Shown here one piece after another: positions 35,535 through 48,640 of a DNA stretch of 64,000 nucleotides. A model generated the notes under the pieces. The model had not been told where the DNA came from. It worked only from the letters and a program-made list of their open reading frames with translations, and made no database searches. A program made the translations under genes and the position numbers. The number at the start of each line of letters is the position of its first letter. Within the stretch, counting starts at the first letter, position 1. The stretch comes from Litsea cubeba (lineage: Eukaryota > Streptophyta > Magnoliopsida > Laurales > Lauraceae), in assembly GCA_012931725.1 (NCBI GenBank), contig CM022948.1, positions 93,392,215 through 93,456,214 of the forward strand, written 5' to 3'.

Positions 35535-38300
35535 CAAAAGAAATCCTTAGTTAAGGAGTCGTCAAACTCTACTATGAAATCCGATCCATTTAAAATAAGC
35601 CTCTTTAATGTATTTAAGGGTGTAAAATAAGCCTCTTTCATGTATTTAAGGGTAATCTTCAGATTTTACATCAATCCGAGCCTTTTCTACTGTTAAATTA
35701 AATATTTGATGAAAAATGCAACTAAAACAATCTTACCTTAATCTCCTACCATCTAAGGGTGGGACAAACTCTATTGAAGTGAAACTTAAGAATATATTAT
35801 TGGAGGGGATGAGATTTAAGATGAACTGTCCAAATTATTATCATGTGGGCCCCATGGTGGAGTTTCAGCTTCCGTTGCAGGCTTATGGCTCCCACATGAG
35901 AGAGAAATAATCATCTAATTAATAGTTTGGATCACCATTTCGATATTCCCATTGTTCATTAAAAAATAATTATAAATCATTTTAAGTTCTTTAATAACAT
36001 TTCTTCAGTCTAATGGTTAAGATTATTTTACATGGCACTTGCCACGCATGTGCAAGCTCAGGGCAGATGCCTTACCAGTACCACTCGCCAACAGTGGGTT
36101 CGGCCCAACATTGTTTCTTTGGTGGATCTGTTTCTTGAATGGTTTAGATCCTTTGGAAAGTAGACGCCATATTTTACAATTTGATTGATCCACCATAGAA
36201 CCAACCTCGACCCAATATGACTCTAGATGTTTTATAATACTATAGATTCCATGACAATGTGACTATGAGTATATGACTCCACATGATTTTAAAAGTGTCT
36301 AGTTTTAGGAGTTGCAAGTAGCAGCTGTGGCCTTTGGGCTGCCCTGCACTTGGGTTGCTCTTAACTACCTATTACTCAGATCAGATGCCGAACCAGAAAA
36401 TTTTCTTTGGTGGGGGTCACTATATATAAAATTAAATTTCTTGAGGGGCCATAAGTAAAAACATTATAAAATTTTTCTGAAATTTCTTAGGTGGCCATAA
36501 CTCTTAACTACCTGCAGCCCTAGTTCAGCCCCTGACTCAAATTACATGTTAATGGTTATGGCTAGGCCCTGTTTGGGTCCTCAAAAATCTGTTCCCCTAC
36601 AATAATAAGTCTACAAATGACAAATGAACCCCAAAGAACGAAACTGTTATGGTAAATCAGGTTATATCCAAAGGAGTGACTTCTCCTGCGACCATAGGCT
36701 GAAAAGAGTTATCCTATTCTTCCAGGACATTGGACAACTAAGGATCCAAATTCATTTGTCTCTTCATCTCTTTGGTCAAACATGGACATTTTAGCAACTA
36801 CTCTTGAGAAAGATAGGTTCTGATTTGAAAGAGTTGGTTGTTTTTCTTCTTTCTTTCAGTTTTGCAATTAAAAAGATTTCCTTTTTAGAAGACATTTTAC
36901 ATCCAACCATGGTTCTCACATGACATGCTTCTTAAGCTTTCTTCCAAAACTCATGATCTATAATCTACTTTGATCATTGGGATGATTTTTACTAATGGGT
37001 CAGAGGCTGCTATGAAGAACTTAACCTGCATATATAGCCCAAAGAGGATTATCTGCCTCTATATTAGTCACCCATATCTTTCAGTCATTTTATGTGGTTT
37101 TTTTTTCTGTTGCTCAAGCCTTTGCAAGCATGAACAAAGACAAATGTCTAATAGCTTGCAGAGTAGTCACATGGTACCAATGAAATATGACAGATTGTAG
37201 GAGCTGATCTTCCATATTTAGAGTTGTCTACAGTTGGTGGCGTCCATCCTAAGTGGGCTAGATGAGCTGCAGTAGATGAAAAGGATCATCTAGAGCAGAA
37301 CAAATAGGGGCAAAGTATCGAGGAGACTTGATCATGGCCTACAATGCATCACACACAGTTTTGGCGAGATGGGTTGTTAGGGTAGATCAATATACAGGAG
37401 AAGAGCATGAGTATAGGATCACATCTTTGCAAAGGAAATATTCAGTTGAGTTGCGAGCGATTGGGCTGTGAGAGAGAGCGGTGGAAAGGATAGGCTCACC
37501 TAGTAACTGTCCTAGTTGGTGCAACAACAAAATGATTAGGATCGTTCATACAGCTTATTTGAATATTGATCATCCATTGAGGCCTGCCTTATGAGTCTCA
37601 GATGGTGACCTCTATCTAATAAGGACTGAGTGAGAGACGAATTGCTGTAGAGAGTAGGAAAGGAGAGAGAGGAAGAGGAACGTTTGGAAACTTTGGGAAC
37701 GGAAAAGGAGAGGGAGGACATACGGTTTGGGGATTTGATTACAAAATGTGAGTAGATATAAATCTCAGTCATCCAATGACCAATTGGCTATCACACCTAA
37801 ATCTTTGCAAAATATAAGCACAGGGGAAGCTAAAAAAAAAAAACTCTCTTCAGCGTATGAGCACAGGGGAAGTTCACCCATCTAATTACCTGTGATTGGG
37901 GATTTCTTAATTTGTCATAACTAATCGCAACATAGTTTCAGTTTTCTGCATAAAGAATCATTGGGACTACCCAGCTCTTAATATTCTCTAAGTAGATTCA
38001 AAATTGATTTTGGTTAGTTTTATTGTAACAGCCTGAAGCCTGAAGCCAATCAGCCTCTTCCCTGTCCAGAATAGAATTATAAATTGACATTTTCAAAGCC
38101 GCACACTCTTTCAATCGGATGGACAGAAAAATTTTAGTTTTTGCCTGCTGATTCAGTTTACAAATGGCTTAGTTTTGATGATTCACCTCAACCCAAAAGG
38201 AAAAAAAAAAAAAAAATTTGCATCTCACATCTGCTTAATTGCTAATAATGATGGTTTTGGTTTGAAACGTAGGAAGAATAATGTGATCTTATACTCAATC
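35535..38300. other. Intergenic, no gene recognised
   Basis: About 2.8 kb downstream of the pyrophosphatase 3'UTR. No exon or transposon domain was recognised. The stretch 36,001-36,120 has A/B-box-like words (TCTAATGGTTAAGA and GGGTTCGGCCC) but too little else to call a SINE. Confidence 0.5.
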
Positions 38301-38689
38301 CACACCCCACTCTTTCCTCTTCATGAGAGTCAAAATAGAGCCACCACATCCATTAATCTTGGTATGAGATAAGACAGATAGTGGAAAGATGATATTCTGA
38401 ACAAATGCAATCCCTGCAAGCACTCATTGGATGTAGCACTTTGTTTCACCATGATATCAGATTTAATGACAATCTGGAGCTAGTTGAAATGCACAAATGA
38501 ATGAACTCGAGTATATATGAAGTTGATTGCAATGCACAAGCACACACAAACTCCCAAAGGAGAAGTGAGAAATTATTTCATATGATAGACTTGCCGTATA
38601 AACCAGCAGCAGGCAAGTACTGTGCATGAAGGATGTGAGACAGTCATAGAGTAGAGATGGCTTTATATCGAAGCACACAGAAACACAAG

Positions 38690-38822
38690 TTGCAAGAAGT
38701 CTGTTTGCCTGTGAATTTACAGTAGAATATAGAAGGGGAAGTCGCATGAAGTCTGTCTGAATTTGTCACATATATAAAGGCAAGTAGAGAGAAGTCTGTT
38801 TGCCTATGAATTCACAGTTTAC
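38690..38822. repeat. Direct repeat in the pyrophosphatase 3'UTR
   Basis: AAGTCTGTTTGCCTGTGAATT near 38,697 and AAGTCTGTTTGCCTATGAATT near 38,793 are copies about 95 bp apart, and a third partial AAGTCTGTCTGAATT lies between. They fall just beyond the stop codon on the minus strand, so they are probably in the 3'UTR of the transcript. Confidence 0.6.
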
Positions 38823-38830
38823 GTAGAGCA

Positions 38831-41800
38831 TCACTGCCTCAAGCTCTCCACAATATAAGAAGCATAGAGATCCCTGCACCAAAAGCATATAAAAACAGAG
38901 CGCACTAAGTAAATGGTTAAAACCTTATCCAATCAATCTAGGGTTGGGTTAAAGAGTTTAAACAAAATATTTCTTCCTTTTTCTTTTTACATGAATCTTT
39001 CTTTTTTCTGCCTGTACAAGTGCAGAACCGGTAGCTATGGGGACCCCAAGCAAATGATATAATGTCATTTTATTACAATCAAAGTAAAAATATGTTTTTT
39101 ATTTATTTATTTAGTTTTGATAATATACCAGCAAGTAATGCTTGGGTGTGTCCTTGAATATTTTTTTATCATCTTTCGATATTGTTAAAAGGCCAAGGAA
39201 TTGTAGGATTCAGCGTCCCCATTGAATAAACATAAAAAGAAAAATGCCTATTTAATCAGCTTGTGAGCTATATTGCACAGTTTCAACAGGATGATCAATC
39301 TTAGGAGATAATTGCACATTTTTATCGGCCTTTATGTTCTTGTATGAACAGAAGAACTGGAAGCACAACATATCTACAAGTTACCTGGGGCTTAAATTCT
39401 GACTGAGCCTATTTGTGCCTAGGCTTTTAGTCTACATCCGTTTCCACCATTGGAGACCACAAAAGCAGAGCAAAAGATGATTCTAATTTTGGAGGCTACA
39501 GTAGCTTTTCCTGACCAATCAGCTTTAACTAGTATTTTTTATGGAGAATACGGTGAGGGAGGTTGAGGACGAGGCTGTACTGGTGATGGCTATATTTGTG
39601 CTGAAATGCCTGCCTAGGATAAAGATAAGCTCTATGGTTCACATTGTGGAAAGTATTGCCTTAACTGAAAGACCTGTTGGGACCTTGCTGGACAACTAAA
39701 TCATAATAGATCTGCTTATTCTGTTGAGTCTGGGAAGAATAGTGATGTGTGCATCCTTAAAAACCAGAAACTAGAAAAGAGGTCCAGCAAATAGTAGATG
39801 AGAATTAAGCCCTCCAGAGGCAATAAAAACCAGTGAATGAACAAATTTGACAGTAGTGAACTCACATGGAATACTCGATTGCCTTGATTGCAGCATCTGC
39901 TGGTAGGAAGTCATTTACGGCAACCTCTTTGTTCTCATTCTTCTTATCTTTAGTTAGTAAACAGTCAAGGAAATAAATGGCAGTGAAACTGTTTAATGAT
40001 ACTGAAGTCAACCCTGTTAGAAATAACCTAATGTGGTGGCCCCACGTGAGACACACTTGTGCACAGTTTCTGTAACAGTTTTATCATGCTTCTGCAAATT
40101 GAGATTGATGATGAATCATGGCAATAGCCTGATATAAAACCATAAAAATATAAAGAAACTGCCATATAAAAGAAAAATAAAATGACCCAACCGCTTAAGG
40201 AACATGCATGGAGCTTGGACATGAGTCACATTTATCAGTAGGTGCACTAGTTGGCAAGGGTACAATAGTCCTCTACCTTGTTTTGAACTCCATTTCATTG
40301 CTACTCTGGATGAAATGTTTTGGCCGTCTCAGTGTTTCATTGTGGCTATGAAGAAGAACAAGAACGAGAATTGAAGAAATACACAATGAAAAGCATAAAA
40401 GATGAACTGAAATTAGGTAACAGTCATCAAGAGAAACTGCTTAAATTTCCAAAAAAATTAAAATAAAGTTCGAACTTCCAAAAAGAGGAGAAACTGCTTC
40501 AAGTTAAAGGGGTGGATACAGTCTTCGAAAAAGCGGCGGATCTCAGCAAGGCGATGGGGAGGAAGTTCCTTAATATCTGTATAATGACGGAACTCAGGAT
40601 CATCAGCACAAACTGCTATTATCTTATCATCTTTCTCACCCTACAAAAGAGGGGGGGAAACAGTCTCAGTGACCTCTATTCCAATACCAAAAGAGAAAAG
40701 TATGGTAAGACCACTATAATAAACAATGTGTGAAAATGAAAATATGATAATAGAGTATTGCTCATAGAATATAACAGATTGGAATGCAAAGTGTTTTGAT
40801 ATAAGCTTAACAATGCTCCTTGAGGAGAAGCTACCTGATCAATCATAGGCATCAATCCAATAGCCCGGGCACGCAAAAAACAGCCAGAAATTACAGGTTC
40901 CTTAACCAGGAAATTAAACAAAAATTTAGAAGATTTGCCTATAAAAAATAGATTTAGAAGATTTCCTCCAAAAATAAATTTTTGTTGTTATAAATGAATG
41001 ATCTAATGAAAAATCTAAGTACCTGCATCAATACCAGCACATCCATGGGATCGCTGTCTTCACAGATTGTTCGAGGGATGAAACCATAGTTGTGGGGATA
41101 AACGACAGATGAGTATAGGACACGATCTATCTGAAATTTTTTTCATAATCTCCACACATCAGTCATCTTATAATCAGCATTGATTAAAAAAAAAAACACC
41201 TTCCTCATCTTTGTTTTCCATTTATATATAATCTAACATATATGTATATGTATATGCTACATATGCAAAACTCTTTCCTGAGCGACATCTCTCACTGCTT
41301 GTGTTTACCACCAAGTGGGACCCTTGTGATCAATTCAACCCCCACAATTAACACCCATGAACCGGCACCCACCCTAATTTGATACTAATCCAAATTGAAC
41401 TCATATTATTGGTTAAGAAACCATTAAACTTCAAGGTCCCAAAATCAATGGCTGTGATGATCTGATTGAAATGATTTTTACCCAATATCATATACACAAG
41501 TAGACTTTTCCATCACACTATCCTCCCATGATTGGCATGCAACCAAGTGGGTTCCACAAGGGGATTAACTTTTGGGAAAGGGTGTTAACAAGGACGACGC
41601 ATTGGGAATTAGGTAAGGCATTAGAGATCCTTAAAAGTCATTTTGTATATTGGAGAAAATGCCTCACATGAAAAGTCTATATATAAGAGCAGGTCAGAAA
41701 TTCAAGATCGAATCCGACCCGCATTAAATATGGGTCAGGTTCAGGCCAGCTTCAAGTTGGATAGTGGGATTAGATCAAGTTTACTCCTGCTCAATGGTAA

Positions 41801-44800
41801 ACCTGACCCAACCAGATCATAAGACGGCATAGAGCACTGAACTACAGACCCGACTTTGGATGGAATGTAAAAAAATTTGTTCATAGAAACACTTGCTGAA
41901 CTAAATAGACCCTTGGTAGAAATAGTCGGTACTCTTTTTTCCTTTATTTCGTATTAATAGTATTATATTCCTGTGCCTTCATTTTTTGACCAATCAATAT
42001 ATTAGGGATACATGATTGGATGTATGTGCATTCTCATTTCTACCTCACTTCATTGAATGCAAGACAGTGGAGTGGCTACCCCAAGAGAAAATCTCCAGTT
42101 TCACCCTTAACTGAGAGAGAGACCCAAATGGATTCGGTTTGATAACTTTCCATAATGAGATATTGTCTGCACTCAGGAGATAGATTCCAACATGATATCC
42201 ACGTTCAAGAGGCCAAAACGCCTTCGTTTTTATGAGGTGCGACTGATGGATAGGCCCCATATGTCCACATGACAATGGGCAATGAATAAGACCCACATGG
42301 TGTTAGAACACCTCAACACCCACAAGGCTGCACACATTACATCCACACAATCCAGAGGTACATTTCTGACCACCCAAAAAGAGTTCAAGGTAAACTTCTA
42401 TTGATGAAAAGACATGATGATTCTGCCAAAAAAGACCAATTGGACAAGTGGCACAAAATTTACAGGGTAAAAAAAAGAGTTATAAGATATTGGAGGAATA
42501 GTTAATGAGGAAACTTGCTATTGAAAACTCAAATCATTATCTTCAGTTTAACTGAGTTCTAGATTGAGAACTTAAAATCATCTCTTGTTACCAATCCAAA
42601 AAATAAAAGAGAGAACTTAAGCCTGTAAATATAGATACTAAACTCCATAAATGACATGAAAAGGGGCAAGGCAAGAGAACTAGAAGTTCATACTTTTATA
42701 AGGCCACTTATCTTGTCCAGCTCATACTTAACCTTGCTACCTTTTCCGATTTCAACCACCTGCAAGAGAATTACGACTTAATTTCATTGAAAAAAAAAGA
42801 CCTGTATTTATCCTTCTTTATTAATAATAATATTCATAATAACAGCAACAATGATGGCAACAACAAAAAGACAAACCCAAGTGAGCTGTATATGCTCAAC
42901 CCCAAATTGTTAAAAGCACAGATCAACTAAAAAACTGTCCTTCAATTTCCCAGTTCTACTCAGCAGATCAACTCACAACAATCGTGTCTCTTAATGTTGA
43001 ACCTGTGAATTGTGGGCCTACTTCTCCCCAAGGTAGACAGTTGGATCAAAACAACCACCTTTGTAAATTACAACTGGCCCAAATATCTCTATGCTAAGTG
43101 AGATGTATATGCTCAACCCCAAATTGCTAAAAGCACAGATCAACTAAAAAACTGTCCTTCAATTTCCCAGTTCTGCTCAGCAGAATCAACTTACAACAAT
43201 CCTGTCTCTTATTGTTGAACCTGTGAATTGTGGGCCAAAACAACCACCTTTGTAAACTACAACTGGCCCAAATATCTCTCAGCTAAGTGTAATACTCACA
43301 AAACTGAATAAAGACTTCTCCCCATAGTGAATAGTGATCGAAGATTCTCAGTCTCTGGGTGAAGCTAAGTTCAACCAACAGGAAATATCAAAGAATCACT
43401 TTGATCTAGGTGATATAAGGGACTGTCATAAAGAAGGTGGACTCATCCCACAATCAAGGAGAGTGGTCCAGTGAGAGGTTAGTGGTCCAGTGAGAGAACA
43501 GTGCCATGGCATAATTGATTGTAGGCGTAGCCACTGAATCATAGTGGCCTCCATGGTTTTTGGCTGAATTCATTATGCAAACATTCAATAACTACTTCAT
43601 TATAACTGTTGCATCCTGTAACTGTACTAAAAACTTCAAAGGTTAGCTCATACAGAAGGAATCCTTCAAACAGAATTTTAGGCATGTAGTCACAGGCCTC
43701 ACGGCATCCAACTAATGGTGAAGTCCATAATCAATGGGTTCACCCAAGGCAAAGTATAATCTACATACATGTTGTCGTCGTAACAGAGCTTTATACCATC
43801 AACCTTGGGTCGGCTTAAAATGAAAAAAAAAAAAAAATCTAGATGCACATGATTTTGAATGCAAATACTTTCATCCTAATGTCACAGAGAACTCATAAAC
43901 CAGATGACTAATGTCATATCCTGACTATCTATATTAAAATGTAACTGGCTTTTGTTCTACTGCTAGACGAACAAGGTTGCAACTGGGCCAGCCAGACTGA
44001 GTATAGTCAGGTTCAGACCTTTAAATCCATGAAAGTAAGTATAAATGTATAATACAGCAGAGTGATTTTGAGATATCCCTAATCTGTGATGAGATTTCCC
44101 ATACAACTCCCCCTCAGAATATGTGTGATCCCAGTTGGATTGGACCACATAGAGGGATCTCATAGGGATCCCATTTAAGCTTACACATGACCTGACACGC
44201 AAGATTGGATCATTGTACATTATTGACGACTTCATAACAACTTGCAGCAATATCATGCATATCTTTCTTATGGAAATAATTTCTTACCAAGGTACACCAT
44301 TGGATCAAAACCATTCACCCAAATCACCACTGAGCATTGGACTGAATCGACCTTTGTGGCCCTATGATATCTAAACAGGCAGCAAAAATGCATCAATTCA
44401 TCTGTGATGTTACTACAACCAATGTGATGCTTGGGCAGCTGGCAATCACAGGAGATGGTTTTGATTCAACAGTCTAATGAGAAGTGAGCCCCAAAAAGCA
44501 CGTTTTGCTCCACACACCACAAGTACTAGCAGCATCTCTCATTTCAGACACCCACAGAGAAATGACAATTGTTTGTTTGTTTAAAATCACAGAGAAATGA
44601 AAATTGATTTTTTGTTTAAAATCACAGCATGATGAAAGATACAAACATTATATCCAGGTTTGAATGACAAACTTACACAATTAAAAACTGCTGGTGCCCC
44701 AGGTCCTACATCAAACCAAAAAAAGGAGGAAAAATCAATAACATGAAGAAAGATACATCACAAATCCAGTAACATCATACTTGATAAGATTGATGTTGGT

Positions 44801-46387
44801 GAAATATTAAAAGGAAGTGTTTAAAACAACACAAGACCCTTCTTTTGAGATAATAACAAAACAAAATAAGACCTTGTTGTAGTCTCAGTTGCCCAATGCA
44901 TATACTATATAAAGGAGTTTTTAAAATCATATTAGGACTCTTTTCCATTCATTTGAGTTGTTTCATTAGTGTTCTATGCTATAAGAGAAATGTGAATCTT
45001 TCTTTTTACTAGATATAGGCATAGTTTTGAAAATTGGAATCGTATCGCAAATTGTTCATACCCATGAATCGAATCGAATCGTGAATCGTAGGATTTTTTA
45101 TTTTTCTAATAAAACTGAAAAATAATTACAAATTAAACAAAGAAAAAAAAGTTATTCATAACCATCCAATTTTCCATTTATGGCAGTATAAATACAATGA
45201 CGAATAAGTCTATCATACAATCACATCAAGAACGTCATGACATATTAATACATAATAAATGTTGTGTAAATAGTTTAATAAGTTTAAAATATCAATATTT
45301 ATTTATTTTTTGTTATCTTTAAATCTAAATATAAAAGTAAAAATTAAATCCAAACTATCAATCTTACGCTAGGATATCTTTTGAAATTAAGAAAGTGTTT
45401 ATGAGAAAAAAACCAAAAAGATTTAAAAAAAAAAGAAAAAAGATATAGACAAGCACCATACGTATATTCGAACACTTTAATTAAATGCATGTTCTTTATT
45501 TATCTCTAAAACCTCCCCAGAGCCGTGAATATTCTTAAGAGGTTTTATTAACTATTAAATAACTTTTTAAAGTAAAAACGCTAAAAAAAGGAAAAGATAA
45601 AAGATTGTTAATATTAATTGAGTGACTGTAGCTATTCTATCTTAGTCGAATCGCTTGAATCGTAAGATTCAACGAAACAAGTATCGAATTGTAAGATTCA
45701 CACCTGAATCCTAAGATTTATCTATAAATGGAATTCATTGCATTCAAACAAATCATTTTCTTTCAGATCCGGGGTACGAATCGTAGGATTCTGATAACTA
45801 TGGATATCAGTACTTTTAATTCAAGTGAAATAGCCTGTCTTTTTGTAGAGACAAAAATAGTAGTTTCCCAACTAGAACACGGTGAAATGCATGAAGGTTT
45901 TGGATCTCCCTTTCCTCCTTCCCTCCTTTAAACACAGGATTTTAGTGTATTCTTTTCTCTTTACCCAATTGATAGTGTTTTGCAAGTCTTCCAGGCTTCT
46001 ATGTTTGTGGTGGTGGAATCATTCAGTTTCTGGCATCTCACTATCCCTCAGGTTAGGGTTAGTGGAGATTAACATCGTAGACAGCCATCATGGGGATCTT
46101 AAACTGGACTAATAAAAAAAAAGCAAAGAAAATCAATATATCTTATCAAAATTGAGAATAAAAAACCTTGTGGACATACAATTCATACCAATCTCTAAAT
46201 CGTGCCATGGATGAGCAGCAATAGATCTCCGAGAGATGGAAGAAAGGATACGTTCATTGAGTATCACATGGGGGAAGCTCGAATGCGCACTCCCTTGTTC
46301 ATTCATATGACCACACTCTTGTTCATTCTTATGCCCACACTCTTCCATATCCACATGCCCAAGCTTTGCTTCATTTCCACCAGCCAT
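38831..46387 (-). CDS. PPA: Soluble inorganic pyrophosphatase, 8 exons, 237 aa
   Basis: Exons from the start: 46387-46189, 44705-44677, 42759-42694, 41130-41023, 40900-40835, 40640-40520, 39947-39866, 38873-38831. All junctions are GT-AG; exon 2 is only 29 bp. It hydrolyses pyrophosphate to two phosphates with Mg2+, pulling biosynthetic reactions forward. The body is strongly plant PPA-like ([20 protein letters not shown]). Residues equivalent to the E. coli active site are all present: Glu79, Lys87, Glu89, Arg101, Tyr113, the DSDPMDV signature (Asp123, 125, 128), Asp155, Asp160, Lys162, Tyr197 and Lys198. The C-terminus ends DLYASYIVESLRQ in a last exon of 43 bp. Residues 1-41 form an unusual extension with His-containing octads. 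A cytosolic location is expected. The start at 46,387 follows an AG acceptor a few bases upstream, suggesting a 5'UTR intron. Confidence 0.97.
42879..43289. repeat. 217 bp tandem duplication in intron 2 of pyrophosphatase
   Basis: Copy 1 begins at 42,879 and copy 2 at 43,096. Both open AAGTGAG and TGTATATGCTCAACCCC, and run through AAAAACTGTCCTTCAATTTC, GTTGAACCTGTGAATTGTGG and CAACTGGCCCAAATATCTC. Copy 2 lacks a ~29 bp stretch after GTGGGCC. Few substitutions separate them, so the duplication is young. No open frame is conserved. Confidence 0.9.
45015..45810. mobile_element. TIR-like element with GAATCG repeats, intron 1 of pyrophosphatase
   Basis: The left side reads GCATAGTTTTGAAAATTGGAATCG and the reverse complement of the right side reads CCATAGTTATCAGAATCC followed by TACGATTCG, so the ends are loosely inverted. 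The inside carries many copies of GAATCG/CGATTC, some next to GTAAGATT. The AT-rich centre has no coding capacity. The superfamily is uncertain because no target duplication is clear. Confidence 0.4.
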
Positions 46388-48640
46388 ATATCTAACTCCT
46401 AAGAATAATAAACAATTAAGCGATGACTAATTATTATGATAAATGAAAATATGCATCATTTTATCATCAATTATCAATAATGAGAAAAGAAAGTAAATCA
46501 GACAAATTTAGACTGATAGGACGTAACAGTAGCATTTGAAGTACAACTTTGCTAATATAAACCAAGGGTCATATAAAAGGGGCGGGTGCATGTCTAGTAG
46601 CATGCATTAAATAGAAGCAATCCAAAAAAACTGTTCAATGAGGCACATGGCATGGATCCGGAATCCAGGGTGTCCAATCGACAGGCAATATATATTGGAT
46701 AAATAATCGCCCAATCACACTAATTAGAAGTTCATATCTAAATCTAGTGCTCACCATCAAACAGTAGGGGAAAAAGTTTGGGAGCACGAGTCCAGGGAAG
46801 AAAAGGGGAAAAACTGGATCCAAGGATATCCATGAGGAAAAGTTCTATGGGGACTGACCCACCCATAAGATGTCCTATCAATTCAGCTTGTCCATTTTGA
46901 TCAATATACTTGCTCCAATGAGCTTCTTAAAGGACTACATGAGCATCAAAGCGCTGCTCATTTGCATCTGGTATTCTGGATACATGTATCTTTTTTCCTT
47001 TGGTTCATTCAAATCAGCATTTTGAAGCACACCATAGTCTATATATGACTACAAAAACCTGGATCTCACCTTCCCCCACGAGAGGGTACTAGTCTTGACA
47101 TCATTTTGATTAGAACAATATCCATCACCCAATAGAATCAGGCCATCAGATCAGGTATCATTAAGTGATTCAATCTGACTGTTAACATCACTTCAATCAG
47201 AGTGATGTTCAGGCCAATCAGCTATCATATGGAGAGTATGAAATCCAATAGTTTTGTTAGAGGATGCCAATAAATGTAGATTTTTTTCAAGAAAAAAAAA
47301 AAAAAAAGGAAAGTGAGCATAAGTTCATGACATCCAACCCCCCAAAACCTGCCACGGCCCCATCCCCGGTGCCAAAATCCACCCACCCACCCACCAGCAC
47401 CTCCAAAAAGTTTAAAGAAAAGAAATAATCAAAAACAAGAAAGGCAATAAAGAGGTATAATGTTTCTCAGTAGTTTGGAAACTATATCTGCATGAAACAC
47501 GGACATGCAGAAGCAGCAGCAGCACTTGAAAAATGAACCTTTCATGCATGAAACAAAACAATTTAAAAATATATATAAGAAAGTAGAGAGAATAAACAGA
47601 GATCTACATTCAAGAGGAAAAATACCAGCAAAGCAATAAAATTAAAAAGAAAACAAATTCAATAACACCATGAAGAAAAGATGAACAGATCTAAAAAAAA
47701 AAACAGAAAAACTTATAATAAAAAAATTGTAGGGTGAAGCCGGGTTAGCATGTGGATACCAGAAACCTTGTTCTCTTGATTTGATTTTGAGTACACCTCT
47801 TACTAAAAACAAGTCATCCCACGATGTCAATGAGCCCAATCACGACCTACCCTAAATAAACAACCAAGAACCAAGATAAAATACAAAACTACATACAAAA
47901 TAGTTAAAATAAAACAAGTAGAAAGAAACCCAAATCCTAACCAACACTGAAACCCAAGTAAGCAAAGTAAATGAAAATAGCAGAGAGATGGATAGAAAAA
48001 TGTTCATGAATTAATGATCCAAACACAGCATACTAATTATACTACTAGAAACAACAACAGAGAATACAAATATTTTTAACCCATAAAAAGAAACAAATAG
48101 GAAGAAACCCAAATCTCAATCCCATCAAACAACCAAACCCAAGTCACAAAAAGTAGCAGAGAGAGAGAGAGAGAGAGTTCATGCATGAAAAAAACTACCA
48201 GAACCCAACAGATGAAATGAAAGTTCATGCAAGAAAATCTACCATAACCCCAAAGGTAAATGAGAATTCATGCAAGATAAATCAAACAGAATCCAACAGA
48301 GCAAATGAAAGACAAAAAGATTAAACATGCATGTAAGTACTTTGGCAAGCACTCAAAGCAAATGCATTTTCTGCAATTTCTAGAGATTAAAAAAAGTAAA
48401 ATCCATCTCAGACAACAGAACTGGAAGTCCCAGCAACTGTTATTGATATTGCAGATTTCAACATATGAAGAAAAACAGAGTCTTAATTGAAATGGAGAAG
48501 ATTTAAAAAGAACTGACAGATGAATGAATAAACGTACAGAAAGCAGATAGAAACTTCAGAGAGGAAGGGATTGCAGTTTTGAAGATATTATGGAGCTACT
48601 TATTAAGGCTCTCTAGTCTTGAAGCTTTTTTGGTTTTGGG
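46388..48640 (-). other. Probable 5'UTR intron and leader of pyrophosphatase gene
   Basis: An AG acceptor lies just upstream of the start codon, and no TATA box fits directly above it. A plausible non-coding first exon lies at about 48,538-48,610, ending in a GTACGT donor; plant PPA genes often have such a leader intron. The stretch holds a (GA)n run at about 48,158-48,178, A-rich tracts, and repeated words of the GTTCATGCA/AACCCAACAGA type between 48,170 and 48,310. No coding exon was seen. The donor choice is a guess. Confidence 0.35.

Noticed and set aside
36001..36120. Possible tRNA or SINE (TCTAATGGTTAAGA plus GGGTTCGGCCC)
   Set aside because: No cloverleaf pairing, no tail and no target duplication; box matches alone are too weak.
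37536..37772. 78-codon Ser-rich minus frame as a gene
   Set aside because: No recognisable motif, no supporting splice partner, and normal for chance frames of this length in AT-rich DNA.
12009..46387. Kinase, gammaCA and pyrophosphatase as a functional gene cluster
   Set aside because: All are on the same strand but separated by 4-6 kb, each with its own promoter features and different compartments and roles; co-orientation of three genes is unremarkable.
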